From Marinomonas foliarum (GTDB lineage: Bacteria > Pseudomonadota > Gammaproteobacteria > Pseudomonadales > Marinomonadaceae), in the NCBI RefSeq assembly GCF_003337275.1, contig NZ_QPJQ01000002.1, positions 1-64,000 on the forward strand: 64,000 nucleotides of DNA. The letters are read 5' to 3'. Below, in pieces: positions 16,833 to 28,261 of this stretch (positions are counted from its first letter, which is position 1; each line of letters opens with the position of its first letter). The notes under the pieces were generated by a model. It was not told where the DNA came from, searched no databases, and saw only the letters and a program-made list of their open reading frames with translations. Position numbers and translations under genes: made by a program.

Positions 16833-18404
16833 TTAACCAAAATCATGGTTAATCAAATCCAACATTGGGTTATAAAGTGGCTCGCTTGTTGTATGACGAG
16901 ACTTTTTCTCTTCTTTCTCAGGCTGTGCTAAGTCGCTTTCTATTACGTCGACAAGTTCTTCCGTTTTTTGGTTTTCGGCAACAGACTCAGTCTCTGTTTG
17001 TTCATAGTCCTCAGGGGACTCTTCACTCATTGCCTCTTTAACTGGCTCAGCCTCAGACTCAACTTCATCATCCGTCAAATGATCCGCCAAGGCTTTTGCT
17101 AATGGCTCCACATCATCCAAGGTGACATTGACCACCAACCAGTTACTCGCATCCGCTTCATGGCTCACTAAAGCACCAGGCACTATAGCATGTCGAAAGC
17201 TGGCTAATAATGCCGTCATACTGGAAACCTCTAATGGTTTCGACAAACGCATCCAAAGTGACATACCACCTTTGCTGGCAGCAAAGCTGACTTTCTCGCC
17301 AAGTCGCGCTTCCAAATGCGCTTTAACACGTTCCGAATTAGCCCAAACATCTCGAGCACGTCTGGTTAATGAACGTTTGCTATTTGGCTGTAATGCATCA
17401 CTTAGTGCCGCTTGCTGGGCATTGCTCAACGCCATGTCTGCGCCTAAAAAGGCCCCTTCCAACAAAGCTTGATGCTTACCTGGCAAACACCAGCTTGCCG
17501 AACGGTCTACGCCTTTTGATTCCACACCGCCGATGTAAACAATATGATCAGACGAGTCCAATGATTTATAGGTCATCATGGAGCCAGCGCGATACGCCAA
17601 ATGAGAACATAAGTCCCACTCAATCACTGGTAACTTGGTTTCTTCGATAATTGCCAACCAACGACGTAAACTTAAATTACTCACCAACTGACCCGTAGGG
17701 AATGAGAACTGCCCAGGTAATACAATCAGACGAATGGATTTATCGCGTAAACAACGGATAGCTAAGTCTAAATCAACGCCACGCTCACCTGCTGTCAGGG
17801 TTATTACTTGTCGCCCTAAGCTCTGCAAGGTGGTGGTAATTCTAGGGTCGCAAGGTGTTAACACCAACACGTTATCACCACGTTGAGTCAGTGTTTGCAC
17901 GGTTTGAGTAAACATAGCTAAAGGCGAATACCCTAGCCAAAGGTGAGAAGCATGCGCTTTGATACCCAGCCCTTTTAAATGCTCACTAACGGCTTCACGA
18001 GCCGCTAAATGGCCTTTTCCTAGTACTGGGAGATGATCTTCTTCTTGGCGTGATACAGAGTTTAAGAACGCTTCGCTTTGATCCACCAAAGCACCACGAT
18101 GCGCAAGACACGACCAAGCAGGTTTGGTACCATCATTGGTTAACTCTCGTAGAGAATCACCTGCCAGTAACAAAGCTGGTTTTGTCTCACTGCGGTGACA
18201 AACAAAATAGCCCGATTTAGGACGAGATTCGATCCAACCATCTTCGCTTAATAACTCATAGCCATGAATGACCGTATTTAAACTAAGGCTCAACTGTTTC
18301 GATAAAGCTCGCAAGGATGGCATTTTATCACCGGGCACTATGGCCTCTTGCGACATCTGATACAAAAACCAATCCACCACACCTTTATATAAAAAATCCG
18401 CCAC
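16833..18404 (-). CDS. MocR-type GntR/aminotransferase-like transcriptional regulator
   Basis: A 523-residue fusion of an N-terminal GntR winged helix (about 1-70; SLRALSKQLSLSLNTVIHGYE) to a PLP-aminotransferase-like sensor. The GQFSFPTGQL turn (NPTG equivalent) lies near 231-240 and Lys297 in GGVESKGVD could be the PLP Lys. The usual DDY segment reads EWDLCSHLAY, so the Tyr that normally packs on PLP is Leu. The last ~80 residues are a strongly acidic tail (many Glu/Asp) not typical of MocR proteins. The start is a GTG with AAAGG upstream. The target is unknown: it faces the csdA gene, from which it diverges. Confidence 0.82.
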   Translation of the reverse strand: MADFLYKGVVDWFLYQMSQEAIVPGDKMPSLRALSKQLSLSLNTVIHGYELLSEDGWIESRPKSGYFVCHRSETKPALLLAGDSLRELTNDGTKPAWSCLAHRGALVDQSEAFLNSVSRQEEDHLPVLGKGHLAAREAVSEHLKGLGIKAHASHLWLGYSPLAMFTQTVQTLTQRGDNVLVLTPCDPRITTTLQSLGRQVITLTAGERGVDLDLAIRCLRDKSIRLIVLPGQFSFPTGQLVSNLSLRRWLAIIEETKLPVIEWDLCSHLAYRAGSMMTYKSLDSSDHIVYIGGVESKGVDRSASWCLPGKHQALLEGAFLGADMALSNAQQAALSDALQPNSKRSLTRRARDVWANSERVKAHLEARLGEKVSFAASKGGMSLWMRLSKPLEVSSMTALLASFRHAIVPGALVSHEADASNWLVVNVTLDDVEPLAKALADHLTDDEVESEAEPVKEAMSEESPEDYEQTETESVAENQKTEELVDVIESDLAQPEKEEKKSRHTTSEPLYNPMLDLINHDFG

Positions 18405-18611
18405 CGTTTTGTACCTTTTCTAGTTTGTCATCTAGTATCTGTTCTCAATCATTATAGCTGTCTTTAAAAAACGCAAGTAAAAGCCCAATAATTCACGATT
18501 TTGATGGGGGTTAAGGTACAATTTCATCAATTTAAGGCTGATTACATCGCTTTTAATCAATCTATCATCGGTTAAAATCAGCTCATTGTTCAAACATAAA
18601 GTAGAGTATCC

Positions 18612-19829
18612 ATGGCTTTTGACCCTTCCTCGCTTCGTCACCTTTTCCCTATTCTGGCGCAATCGGCCTATGATCATCCATTAACCTATTTGGATAATGC
18701 AGCGACTACTCAAAAACCTTTGCCTGTATTGGATGCGATTCAGGACTATTATCGAAATTTCAACGCCAATGTTCATCGAGGTGCGCACTTCCTGAGCGAC
18801 CGAGCTACAAACCGTTTTGAGCAGGCCAGAGAAATTGTCGCCAGCTTTATTAATGCCCCCGAACAAAGCCACGTGATCTGGACAAAAGGCGCGACAGAAG
18901 CCATCAACACTGTCGCATTTGGCTTAGAACATATACTCGAAAGCGGAGATGAAATCCTCATCACCAGTTTAGAACATCACGCTAATTTGGTGCCTTGGCA
19001 GCAATTGGCCTTTCGTACGGGCGCTCGATTACGTATTCTGCCATTAACGTCCAATGGCGAATGGGAACCTGAATTCAGCCATTACTTCACCGATCGCACG
19101 CGTATTTTTGCCGCGACGCAAATTTCCAATGCCATTGGCGCCAGCACACCGCTACAAACTATGCTGGATCACGCCAAGCAACAAGGCGCATTTACCCTTG
19201 TCGACGGTGCTCAAGCCGTGGCGCACTATCCTGTTGATGTACAAACACTTAATTGCGACTTCTATGTTTTCTCTGGCCACAAGATGTACGGACCAACTGG
19301 CATTGGTGTGTTATATGGCAAAAGTCATGCATTGGAAGTCTTGATGCCCTACCAAACTGGCGGGGAAATGGTGCGTCATGTTTCATACCAAGCGACTGAA
19401 TTCAATGTTTTGCCTTATCGCTTGGAAGCAGGAACGCCACATATTGAAGGCGTTATTGGATTGGCGACGGCCTGTGATTTTCTGAACGCGCAGGATCGTC
19501 TCGCCTTGCTAGCTTGGGAGCAATCCCTCGCCGCTCACGCTTATGCGCGTCTACATAAAGAAGGCAGTATCGAGATTTATTCGCCCGAGAAAAACACAAC
19601 TTTGGTTTCCCTAAGTGTACCCAATATTCACCTCTTAGATTTGAACACTTACCTAGATAGCCAAGGCGTCGCGGTTCGAGCTGGCAGTCACTGTGCCCAT
19701 CCGTTAATGGCACAACTTGGCGTTGCCGGAACGTTAAGAGCCTCTTTTGCTTGTTACAATACCATGGAAGAAGCCAACCGTTTCTGTGATGTATTACTCG
19801 ACGCCATAGACCTACTAAACGATGAGTAA
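18612..19829 (+). CDS. csdA: Cysteine desulfurase (CsdA/SufS type)
   Basis: A 405-residue PLP enzyme that removes sulfur from cysteine and carries it as a persulfide. PLP Lys224 is in FSGHKMYGPTG and the catalytic Cys361 in RAGSHCAHPLM, the short loop of group II desulfurases (CsdA/SufS). Its SufE-like partner follows three bases after the stop. No suf assembly genes adjoin it, while tcdA (csdL) lies 2.3 kb away. That matches the E. coli CsdA-CsdE-CsdL sulfur relay rather than the SUF operon. The symbol csdA rests on this context. Confidence 0.88.
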   Translation: MAFDPSSLRHLFPILAQSAYDHPLTYLDNAATTQKPLPVLDAIQDYYRNFNANVHRGAHFLSDRATNRFEQAREIVASFINAPEQSHVIWTKGATEAINTVAFGLEHILESGDEILITSLEHHANLVPWQQLAFRTGARLRILPLTSNGEWEPEFSHYFTDRTRIFAATQISNAIGASTPLQTMLDHAKQQGAFTLVDGAQAVAHYPVDVQTLNCDFYVFSGHKMYGPTGIGVLYGKSHALEVLMPYQTGGEMVRHVSYQATEFNVLPYRLEAGTPHIEGVIGLATACDFLNAQDRLALLAWEQSLAAHAYARLHKEGSIEIYSPEKNTTLVSLSVPNIHLLDLNTYLDSQGVAVRAGSHCAHPLMAQLGVAGTLRASFACYNTMEEANRFCDVLLDAIDLLNDE

Positions 19830-19832
19830 CCC

Positions 19833-20240
19833 GTGATGACAGACTCTTTAGAACAACAAAAGCCAGTAAATATAAAAGCCCAACTGAAAAACTGTCGCAG
19901 TAAAGAAGAAACCTTTAAAACACTGGTTACCTTAAGCAAAACACAGCCAAGACTGTGCGCTGAAGATAAAACCGAAGACAACAAGGTAAAAGGCTGTGAA
20001 AGCGCCGTTTGGCTTATTATTGTAGAAAAAGATGGTCTACGTCATTTCAAAGCCGACAGCGACGCCAAACTCATGCGTGGCGTACTCGTCGCCATATTGA
20101 GCTTAGTAGAAGGAAAAACGCTAGCGGATATTCAACAAATGGATCTAAGAGCAGAGCTAGCGGAACTCAACTTATCAAGCTACCTAACCAGCTCTAGAAA
20201 CAATGGGGTATTGGCGATTTTGAAGAAGGTTAAGAGCTGA
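19833..20240 (+). CDS. csdE: SufE-family sulfur acceptor (CsdE-like)
   Basis: A 135-residue SufE/CsdE protein that takes persulfide sulfur from the desulfurase and passes it on. The acceptor Cys55 stands in VKGCESAVWL, the family motif. It is translationally coupled to csdA (three-base gap); the start is ambiguous by one codon (ATGATG-like MMTDS). C-terminal GLRAEL/LSSSR-like features (DLRAELAELNLSSYLTSSRNNG) fit the family. Its likely onward partner is TcdA, encoded nearby on the other strand. Confidence 0.88.
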   Translation: MMTDSLEQQKPVNIKAQLKNCRSKEETFKTLVTLSKTQPRLCAEDKTEDNKVKGCESAVWLIIVEKDGLRHFKADSDAKLMRGVLVAILSLVEGKTLADIQQMDLRAELAELNLSSYLTSSRNNGVLAILKKVKS

Positions 20241-20270
20241 AGCAAATACAGGCGTAGCTGTACTCAACTC

Positions 20271-20855
20271 TTAAGCGATAAAACCCGCTATACCCAAACC
20301 AATAAATAATAACCCCGTAATACGATTAATTAGTACTATATGGTGTTTCAGTAAGTGGGACACCTTATCAATCGCAGATGAGATCAACACATGGATGATC
20401 AAGGTAATCACCACCAGCTCGATCGTAAGCAATATAGCATAGGTCACAAAATGCTCATTTGATGGCACGAACATCGGAAACAAAGCACCAAAGAACACCA
20501 GTGTTTTGGGATTCAATAACGAGATCAGCACTCCATTTTTAAAGCTGTAACCCTTTGCCGATATGGTCATTTCACTGTTAGCGTAATACAGTGCTTTGCA
20601 GCCTAAATAGGTAATATAAGCGCTGCAAAGCCACGTCATAATTTGAAACGCTTGCTCACTCGAGTGAATCACGGCTAATAGCCATGTATTAGCCAGTAAA
20701 GAGGCCAACATCAACCCTATGGCAATGCCAAAGATCACCGGTAACGTACCACGAAGATTGTGATTAATGCTGTTGCTGACAACCGCTAAACCACCAGGTC
20801 CTGGGGAAGCGGCCGATGCAAGACAAATGACTAAAAACGCTAGCTGACCTTCCAT
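20271..20855 (-). CDS. LysE/RhtB-family amino-acid exporter
   Basis: A 194-residue inner-membrane exporter with about six membrane spans. The family signature near the N-terminus is visible as ASAASPGPGGLAVVSNS, and NPKTLVFFGALFPMF is the second conserved block. It lies directly downstream of, and in the same direction as, an AraC-family regulator that may control it. Cargo (an amino acid or related compound) is not predictable. Confidence 0.87.
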   Translation of the reverse strand: MEGQLAFLVICLASAASPGPGGLAVVSNSINHNLRGTLPVIFGIAIGLMLASLLANTWLLAVIHSSEQAFQIMTWLCSAYITYLGCKALYYANSEMTISAKGYSFKNGVLISLLNPKTLVFFGALFPMFVPSNEHFVTYAILLTIELVVITLIIHVLISSAIDKVSHLLKHHIVLINRITGLLFIGLGIAGFIA

Positions 20856-20909
20856 TTCTGATCCTATTGAGCCATAAAGAAAGTGCTACTGTAAGTTAGA
20901 CAGATTGTC

Positions 20910-21740
20910 TTATCTTGTAAAAAATTGCTGTCGGTACGCCGATGGAGTAATTCCCATCGCACTCACAAAAGCTTTAGTGAAGTGGCTTTGATCATGAAAG
21001 CCACAACGATGCGCTACATCTATTGCACTCAACCCTACTTTAAGTTGTGCTCTGGCATGGTTCAGGCGCTGCTGAATTTGATATTGATGCGGTGTGAGCT
21101 GAAAGTAACGCTTAAATTCTTTGATTAAATGAAACTTACTGATACCCGCTTGTTGCGCCACGGTTTCCAGAGAAACTTTATGATGATACTGATCGGCAAG
21201 GTAATCACGTACCCGCTCGACGTTTGATTGAGCCGGTCCAAGCACTCTTGGCGATTGGCCGCGCTGCATCGCGTGTTTTTGCAGCAGATTGACTAAAAAT
21301 AACTCCCAGTGCACTTCCAAATCCAGCGTTTCAGCACCCGATTCGAGCTTAACCAATAATAACTGCATTTGGCGACTCAAGCGTTCATCTTGCAAAATGC
21401 TCCCATGGAAGCTCGGCGCACCAGATCGCCCAAACAACTCTTGATATAACCCGCTCATACGATCTAACGAAGGGTATAAAGCACGATAACGCCAACCTTC
21501 ACCACGACCTTTAGAGCCCGTATGCAGTTCATCAGGACTAACAATAGATAACTCCCCTGGTAAAGCATTATGCGTCGTTCCTTTGTGACTAAAGTGCATA
21601 ACCCCCGCATCAACAATAGAAATGACATAATCAGCGTGAGCATGTTTACCAAACACCGTATCCGTGAATTGCGCATGAATCACCTCAAGGCCATCTAGAG
21701 ATTGGCTACTAGTAACATGACAATATTCACCTTTATGCAT
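20910..21740 (-). CDS. AraC-family regulator with cupin-like sensor
   Basis: A 276-residue regulator with an N-terminal cupin-like arm (KHAHADYVISIVDAG, then LPGELSIVSPDELHTG) and two C-terminal helix-turn-helices (VSLETVAQQAGISKFHLIKEFKRYF and IDVAHRCGFHDQSHFTKAF). This layout matches the AraC_binding proteins that commonly sit beside LysE exporters. It is 55 bases upstream of the LysE gene on the same strand and probably regulates it. The ligand is unknown. Confidence 0.87.
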   Translation of the reverse strand: MHKGEYCHVTSSQSLDGLEVIHAQFTDTVFGKHAHADYVISIVDAGVMHFSHKGTTHNALPGELSIVSPDELHTGSKGRGEGWRYRALYPSLDRMSGLYQELFGRSGAPSFHGSILQDERLSRQMQLLLVKLESGAETLDLEVHWELFLVNLLQKHAMQRGQSPRVLGPAQSNVERVRDYLADQYHHKVSLETVAQQAGISKFHLIKEFKRYFQLTPHQYQIQQRLNHARAQLKVGLSAIDVAHRCGFHDQSHFTKAFVSAMGITPSAYRQQFFTR

Positions 21741-21813
21741 GGATAAACATCCTTCTCATTACATTCGTAGCTACCAGATAATCAATAGTCATAACTTTCT
21801 GCTTATTTCTGCA

Positions 21814-22125
21814 TCATAGTAGCTGATATGAGATCAGATATAACTGCTGTATCCCAGGGTAAATGTTTTGAATCACTTCCCTCAATTCATCCAAGATCAT
21901 ATTTTCTTGCTCAGCATGATAATCCGTTAAAGCGTCAAACAAGACAGGCTCGACAGACAATATTTTTAATCGACAAAACTCTCGACCGTCTTCGAAGGTA
22001 GACACAGTGACAACCGAGTTAGGAACATAATGCTTTTCCGCTTCATCACGCAAGGTAATCGTCTTCTTGCCCGATAGAATATCGGTCTCAAAGCGTTCAA
22101 AGAAAGTCATGGTTGTCGGTGTCAT
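21814..22125 (-). CDS. yqfB: YqfB-like ASCH-domain amidohydrolase
   Basis: A 103-residue ASCH protein, the same length as E. coli YqfB, which hydrolyses N4-acetylcytidine. The YqfB catalytic residues are all retained in register: Lys21 and Thr24 in GKKTITLRD and Glu74 in HAEQENM. It begins three bases after the tcdA stop on the same strand, so the two are translationally coupled. Being linked to an enzyme of tRNA modification, it may recycle or edit modified cytidine. Confidence 0.88.
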   Translation of the reverse strand: MTPTTMTFFERFETDILSGKKTITLRDEAEKHYVPNSVVTVSTFEDGREFCRLKILSVEPVLFDALTDYHAEQENMILDELREVIQNIYPGIQQLYLISYQLL

Positions 22126-22128
22126 TAC

Positions 22129-22908
22129 TTAATTCGCCTTTTGAGCCAGTTTTTCCAATACTCTCGACACCGCGACAAACGCGAAGGAAGCCGTTACTGC
22201 GGTGCTGGCCCCAAATCCGGTGTCACAATTCATTTTGGTTTCCGTATCGCCTTTTAAACGCTGATGAGACACGGTGCCGTCCCCTTGCGGATAACGTAAT
22301 TGCTCGGTGGAATAGACGCATTCGATATCAAAGCGGCGTTTCGGATTGCGGGTAAAGTTGTAATAACGTCGCAGAAAATTTCGCAGTTTGGCGGCTAACG
22401 GATCTTTTTCAGTTTTAGCGAGATCACCAACTAAGATTTTAGTTGGATCGATTTGGCCACCCGCACCACCGACTGTGATGACTTTACGCTTGTTGCTCTT
22501 ACTCCACGCCATTAGAGCCGCTTTTGGTTTAATGCTATCAATGCAGTCAATAATATAGTCAAACGGCGTAGAGAGCAGCTCAGAGATGTTTTCAGGGGTT
22601 ATAAAGTCTTCGATGCAAGTTACTTGGCATTCTGGGCTAATCAACTTGATACGTTCCGCCATGACATCCACTTTTGATTGGCCAATGTTGCCATCTAAAG
22701 CATGAATTTGACGGTTGGTATTGGTGATGCAAACATCGTCCATATCAATCAGCGTGATGTGACCAATACCAGAACGAGCCAGAGCTTCTACTGCCCATGA
22801 GCCAACGCCACCAATACCGATGACACAAACGTGAGCTTGAGTAAAAAGCTCGTACGCTGCATCGCCATATAAACGGCGGATGCCACCAAATCGTTGATCG
22901 TTTGTCAC
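22129..22908 (-). CDS. tcdA: tRNA threonylcarbamoyladenosine dehydratase (TcdA/CsdL)
   Basis: A 259-residue E1-like enzyme that cyclises t6A37 of tRNA to ct6A using ATP. It has the nucleotide loop GIGGVGSWA (31-39) and the family features DMDDVCITNTNRQ and VGGAGGQIDPT; SFGASTAV-like (GFGASTAVTASF) and a hydrophobic C-terminal helix follow. In E. coli it receives help from CsdA-CsdE, both encoded 2.3 kb away here on the opposite strand. It heads a two-gene unit with yqfB. Confidence 0.92.
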   Translation of the reverse strand: MTNDQRFGGIRRLYGDAAYELFTQAHVCVIGIGGVGSWAVEALARSGIGHITLIDMDDVCITNTNRQIHALDGNIGQSKVDVMAERIKLISPECQVTCIEDFITPENISELLSTPFDYIIDCIDSIKPKAALMAWSKSNKRKVITVGGAGGQIDPTKILVGDLAKTEKDPLAAKLRNFLRRYYNFTRNPKRRFDIECVYSTEQLRYPQGDGTVSHQRLKGDTETKMNCDTGFGASTAVTASFAFVAVSRVLEKLAQKAN

Positions 22909-23022
22909 TTTTCTCTCCTCGCAGCCAGATCGTCCTGCGCTTTTTATGTCAATAAGTGTATTCTGTGAACTTAGAAAATACAGATTACATTCTCTAAATA
23001 ATTACTATGTACTGTGAGCCAT

Positions 23023-23763
23023 ATGATTCAGCAAGCTTTTGAAATGCTTGGTTTAACACCAAGAGAAACGCAACTTTACCAAACGCTATTAAAGCTAGGG
23101 CCGTCTTCCATTCGAGATATTGCCGAACACAGCGGCATTAACCGCGGCACAACCTATGAGTCGTTAAAACAGCTGCAAAGCAAAGGCATTGTGAGTTATT
23201 TTCCAAAAGGAAAACGTCGACTTTTTACCGCTGAAAACCCTGATATTCTATTAAACCTAGCGGAAGAAAAACGTAACCGCCTGAACAAGACCATCGATAA
23301 CCTAAAAAACACGATTATTCCGAATTTGCATCAGCAGCAACCGGATTATCATCAAACACATGTACGCTATTACGAAGGCGATGATGGTATCGAGTGGGTT
23401 TTGCGCGATATTTTAAACGTGGTGTCGCAACAAGACCACAAAGAATATTGTGTGTTTTCGTCTAAACCGATTCGTCCCTTTTTGTATCGACCTTTTCCTA
23501 ACTACACAAAGCAGCGTGTAAAGCTTGGTATTAACGTAAAAGTAATTGCTCTGGGGGATGGTGGCGAAGAAGCGGAATTATCAGAACGTAAGTGGATTAA
23601 AACGGAAGGGTCGGTTGATGCCAGTTATATCGCTATCTACCCACCAAAGTGTGCAATCATCTCTTTGGCGAGTAACAACTTCCCTTCTGCCGTGGTGTTG
23701 GAGTCAAAAGACATAGCCAAAGCCCAGCAGATCATCTTCGATACTTTGTGGAAGATGCTCTAA
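23023..23763 (+). CDS. TrmB-like transcriptional regulator
   Basis: A 246-residue protein (249 if the GTG at 23014 is used). The N-terminal winged helix (LGLTPRETQLYQTLLKLGPSS, IRDIAEHSGINRGTTYESL) is of the TrmB type, followed by a coiled segment (about 85-110) and a C-terminal domain with HVRYYEGDDGIEWVLRDIL. In TrmB proteins that domain binds a ligand. This family is best known in archaea but occurs in bacteria. It is a lone gene between divergent tcdA and the convergent ATP synthase operon, so the target is unknown. Confidence 0.78.
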   Translation: MIQQAFEMLGLTPRETQLYQTLLKLGPSSIRDIAEHSGINRGTTYESLKQLQSKGIVSYFPKGKRRLFTAENPDILLNLAEEKRNRLNKTIDNLKNTIIPNLHQQQPDYHQTHVRYYEGDDGIEWVLRDILNVVSQQDHKEYCVFSSKPIRPFLYRPFPNYTKQRVKLGINVKVIALGDGGEEAELSERKWIKTEGSVDASYIAIYPPKCAIISLASNNFPSAVVLESKDIAKAQQIIFDTLWKML

Positions 23764-23794
23764 AAAACAACATTGCACTCAAATAACAGGCAAT

Positions 23795-23824
23795 AAAAAA
23801 GCAGCTCGAAAGCTGCTTTTTTTT
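23795..23824. terminator. Bidirectional terminator between trmB-like gene and atpC
   Basis: AAAAAAGCAGCT, a CGAA loop and AGCTGCTTTTTTTT give a strong hairpin with T runs in both directions. It ends the nine-gene atp operon on the minus strand. Confidence 0.92.
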
Positions 23825-23847
23825 GACTTCAAACTCAACGTTGCCGC

Positions 23848-24267
23848 TTACTTATGTTCGCGGAACTGCTGAATCGTACGCAAACGCGCAACAGCTTCTG
23901 CTAATTCCGCAGTTGCACGAGAATAGTCGACATCAGCTTGCTGATTAGCTATGAGCTCTTTCGCATGCTCTTTCGCTTTCACTGCAGCTTCTTCGTCTAG
24001 GTCTCTTGCACGAGTGGCTGTGTTAGCCAAGACGGTGACACGGTGCGGTTGAACTTCTAGGAAGCCACCGGACACGAAGATAACCTCTTCGTCACCATTT
24101 TCTTTAACCACACGAACAGGACCAGCTTCTAAAGTCGTCAATAATGCAGCGTGACCAGGCATAATACCTAAGTCACCATTATATCCTGAAGCCACAAGAA
24201 ATTGGACCGAGCCGGAAAAAATCTCTTGTTCAGCGCTTACGATATCGCAGTGTACTGTGATAGCCAT
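23848..24267 (-). CDS. atpC: ATP synthase F1 epsilon subunit
   Basis: A 139-residue subunit of the central stalk that also damps ATP hydrolysis. The N-terminal beta-sandwich (HCDIVSAEQEIFSG, then GDLGIMPGHAALLT) and the two-helix C-terminal hairpin match the family. It is the last gene of the atp operon, 63 bases after atpD, and is followed by the shared terminator. Confidence 0.95.
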   Translation of the reverse strand: MAITVHCDIVSAEQEIFSGSVQFLVASGYNGDLGIMPGHAALLTTLEAGPVRVVKENGDEEVIFVSGGFLEVQPHRVTVLANTATRARDLDEEAAVKAKEHAKELIANQQADVDYSRATAELAEAVARLRTIQQFREHK

Positions 24268-24330
24268 AAGTTGCCTCTCTTAGTCATACTTAGTAAAAGC
24301 GCCGTTAGACGCTTTTACTACGCGTGATGG

Positions 24331-25719
<1,389 letters not shown>

Positions 25720-25736
25720 TTAAATACCTAAATACC

Positions 25737-26597
25737 TTAAACCGCTGCCGCGCCGCTGACTATCTCAGAAATTTCCTGAGTAATCGCTGCTTGACGAGCC
25801 TTGTTGTACACCAACTGTAATTCATCAATGATATCGCCGGCGTTGTCTGTTGCGTTCTTCATCGCAATCATACGAGCTGCTTGCTCACACGCAATATTCT
25901 CAACCACTGACTGATATACTTGAGATTCAATATAGCGAACCAATAATCCGTCTAAAATTTCAACAGGCTCTGGTTCGTAGATGTAATCCCAGTGGTGCTG
26001 TAACTCTGTATTCTCTTCCGCTTTTAATGGCAAAAGTTGTTCAACCGTCGGGTTTTGAGTCATGGTATTCACGAACTCATTTGAAACCACATAAAGACGA
26101 TCAATACGACCTTCATCAAATGCGTCTAGCATCACCTTAACACTGCCGACTAAGTCGTCAGCTTTTGGTGCATCACCTAAACCGGTGAAGGCTGCTGCTA
26201 CATTTCCGCCGTAGTTACGAAAGAATGAAACGGCTTTACTACCAATCGCACAGATGTCGATTTCAACACCAGAATCAGCAAACTGTTTCATATCTTTAAT
26301 GGCTTTTTTGAACACGTTAACGTTCAAACCACCACATAACCCACGGTCAGAAGAGACTACGATATAACCAACACGCTTCGCCTCACGCTCGGTAAGGTAA
26401 CGGTGTTTATACTCAGGATTCGCGTTGGCCAAATGACCAACTACTTGGCGAATTCGTTCCGCATACGGACGAGAAGCGGCCATACGATCCTGAGCTTTAC
26501 GCGTTTTACTTGCTGCTACTTTTTCCATAGCACGAGTAATTTTACGCGTATTGTTAATGCTCGAAATCTGAGTGCGTATCTCTTTTCCGACTGCCAT
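25737..26597 (-). CDS. atpG: ATP synthase F1 gamma subunit
   Basis: The 286-residue rotating shaft of F1. It has the conserved N-terminal helix ([23 protein letters not shown] family block, residues 4-26), [11 protein letters not shown], and the C-terminal coiled helix ending in [17 protein letters not shown]. Standard position between atpA and atpD. Confidence 0.96.
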   Translation of the reverse strand: MAVGKEIRTQISSINNTRKITRAMEKVAASKTRKAQDRMAASRPYAERIRQVVGHLANANPEYKHRYLTEREAKRVGYIVVSSDRGLCGGLNVNVFKKAIKDMKQFADSGVEIDICAIGSKAVSFFRNYGGNVAAAFTGLGDAPKADDLVGSVKVMLDAFDEGRIDRLYVVSNEFVNTMTQNPTVEQLLPLKAEENTELQHHWDYIYEPEPVEILDGLLVRYIESQVYQSVVENIACEQAARMIAMKNATDNAGDIIDELQLVYNKARQAAITQEISEIVSGAAAV

Positions 26598-26678
26598 AAT
26601 AGAACTGCCCTTGTGAGAATGTTATTTCACAAACTGCAAGAAAGTGGTGACAGGCTAATTAGCTTGCCACCAAACTCA

Positions 26679-28223
26679 TTACCAAGTTTGCGTCGCTTTA
26701 AACTTCTCGATTGCCGCTTTAAATGTCGCTTCAATCTCGCCGTTAAAATTACCAGTTTTGTTAATGTCAGCCATAAGATCAGTGTGTTCACTGTTCATGT
26801 AACCTAACAATGCTTTTTCAAAGCTAGCAATTTTGCTTGTTTCAACATCTTCAAGGAAGCCATCATTAGCAGCGTAAAGAACTACGCCCATATCAGCTAC
26901 AGACATAGGAGAGAACTGCTTTTGTTTCATCAGTTCAGTAACCTGTTTACCGTGCTCTAGCTGCTTACGAGTCGCTTCGTCTAGGTCAGATGCGAACTGA
27001 GCGAAAGCCGCCAATTCACGGTACTGAGCCAATGCAAGACGAATACCACCGCCAAGTTTCTTGACGATCTTAGTTTGTGCTGCACCACCTACACGAGATA
27101 CCGAAATACCGGCGTTCATCGCTGGACGGATACCCGAGTTAAACGCGCTCGTTTCCAAGAATATCTGACCATCTGTGATGGAGATAACGTTGGTTGGTAC
27201 GAATGCAGATACGTCACCACCTTGAGTCTCGATGATTGGCAATGCGGTCAAAGAACCTGTTTTGCCTTTCACTTCACCATTGGTGAATTTCTCTACGTAC
27301 TCAACGTTTACACGTGATGCACGCTCAAGAAGACGAGAGTGAAGATAGAATACGTCACCTGGGTAGGCTTCACGACCTGGCGGACGACGTAGAAGCAAAG
27401 AGATCTGACGGTAAGCCCAAGCTTGCTTGGTCAAATCATCATAAATGATCAATGCATCTTCACCGCGGTCACGGAAATATTCACCCATAGTACAGCCAGT
27501 GTATGGCGCTATGTAAAGCATTGCTGCTGGATCAGATGCGCCAGCGGCTACTACTGTGGTGTATTCCATTGCGCCAGCTTCTTCAAGCTTACGAACAACG
27601 TTAGCAATAGTAGATTGTTTCTGACCGATCGCTACGTACACACATTTAATGCCAGAATCTTTCTGAGCAATAATGGTGTCGATTGCTAGAGCTGTCTTAC
27701 CAATCTGACGGTCACCGATGATCAACTCACGTTGACCACGACCAATTGGCACCATGGCGTCAATTGCTTTGTAACCCGTTTGGATAGGCTGATCAACGGA
27801 CTGACGTTCGATAACGCCTGGTGCCACTTTCTCAACTTTATCCGTTAATTTTGCATCGATTGCGCCTTTGCCGTCGATTGGGTTACCCAATGCGTCAACA
27901 ACACGACCAAGCAATTCAGGACCTACTGGAACTTCCAGTATACGACCTGTACATTTCACTTTTTGACCTTCTACAAGGTCTTGGTATTTACCAAGTACTA
28001 CTGCACCGACAGAGTCACGCTCTAGGTTCAAAGCAATACCATAAACACCACCAGGGAATTCAATCATTTCCCCGTACATAACATCTGCCAGGCCGTGGAT
28101 CAGAACGATACCGTCTGCCACGCTGACAATTGTGCCCTCATTTTGGGCATCAGAAGATACATCGAGGTTCTCGATGCGCTTCTTGATAATCTCGCTGATC
28201 TCAGATGGATTCAGTTGCTGCAT
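26679..28223 (-). CDS. atpA: ATP synthase F1 alpha subunit
   Basis: The 514-residue non-catalytic nucleotide-binding subunit. Walker A is GDRQIGKTA (about 169-177), and [11 protein letters not shown] (the family signature with the arginine finger) is present. The N-terminal segment [18 protein letters not shown] binds delta. It is 38 bases downstream of atpH. Confidence 0.97.
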   Translation of the reverse strand: MQQLNPSEISEIIKKRIENLDVSSDAQNEGTIVSVADGIVLIHGLADVMYGEMIEFPGGVYGIALNLERDSVGAVVLGKYQDLVEGQKVKCTGRILEVPVGPELLGRVVDALGNPIDGKGAIDAKLTDKVEKVAPGVIERQSVDQPIQTGYKAIDAMVPIGRGQRELIIGDRQIGKTALAIDTIIAQKDSGIKCVYVAIGQKQSTIANVVRKLEEAGAMEYTTVVAAGASDPAAMLYIAPYTGCTMGEYFRDRGEDALIIYDDLTKQAWAYRQISLLLRRPPGREAYPGDVFYLHSRLLERASRVNVEYVEKFTNGEVKGKTGSLTALPIIETQGGDVSAFVPTNVISITDGQIFLETSAFNSGIRPAMNAGISVSRVGGAAQTKIVKKLGGGIRLALAQYRELAAFAQFASDLDEATRKQLEHGKQVTELMKQKQFSPMSVADMGVVLYAANDGFLEDVETSKIASFEKALLGYMNSEHTDLMADINKTGNFNGEIEATFKAAIEKFKATQTW

Positions 28224-28261
28224 GCTAAATTCCTCAACCCTGGTTTCGATTTAACGAAACA

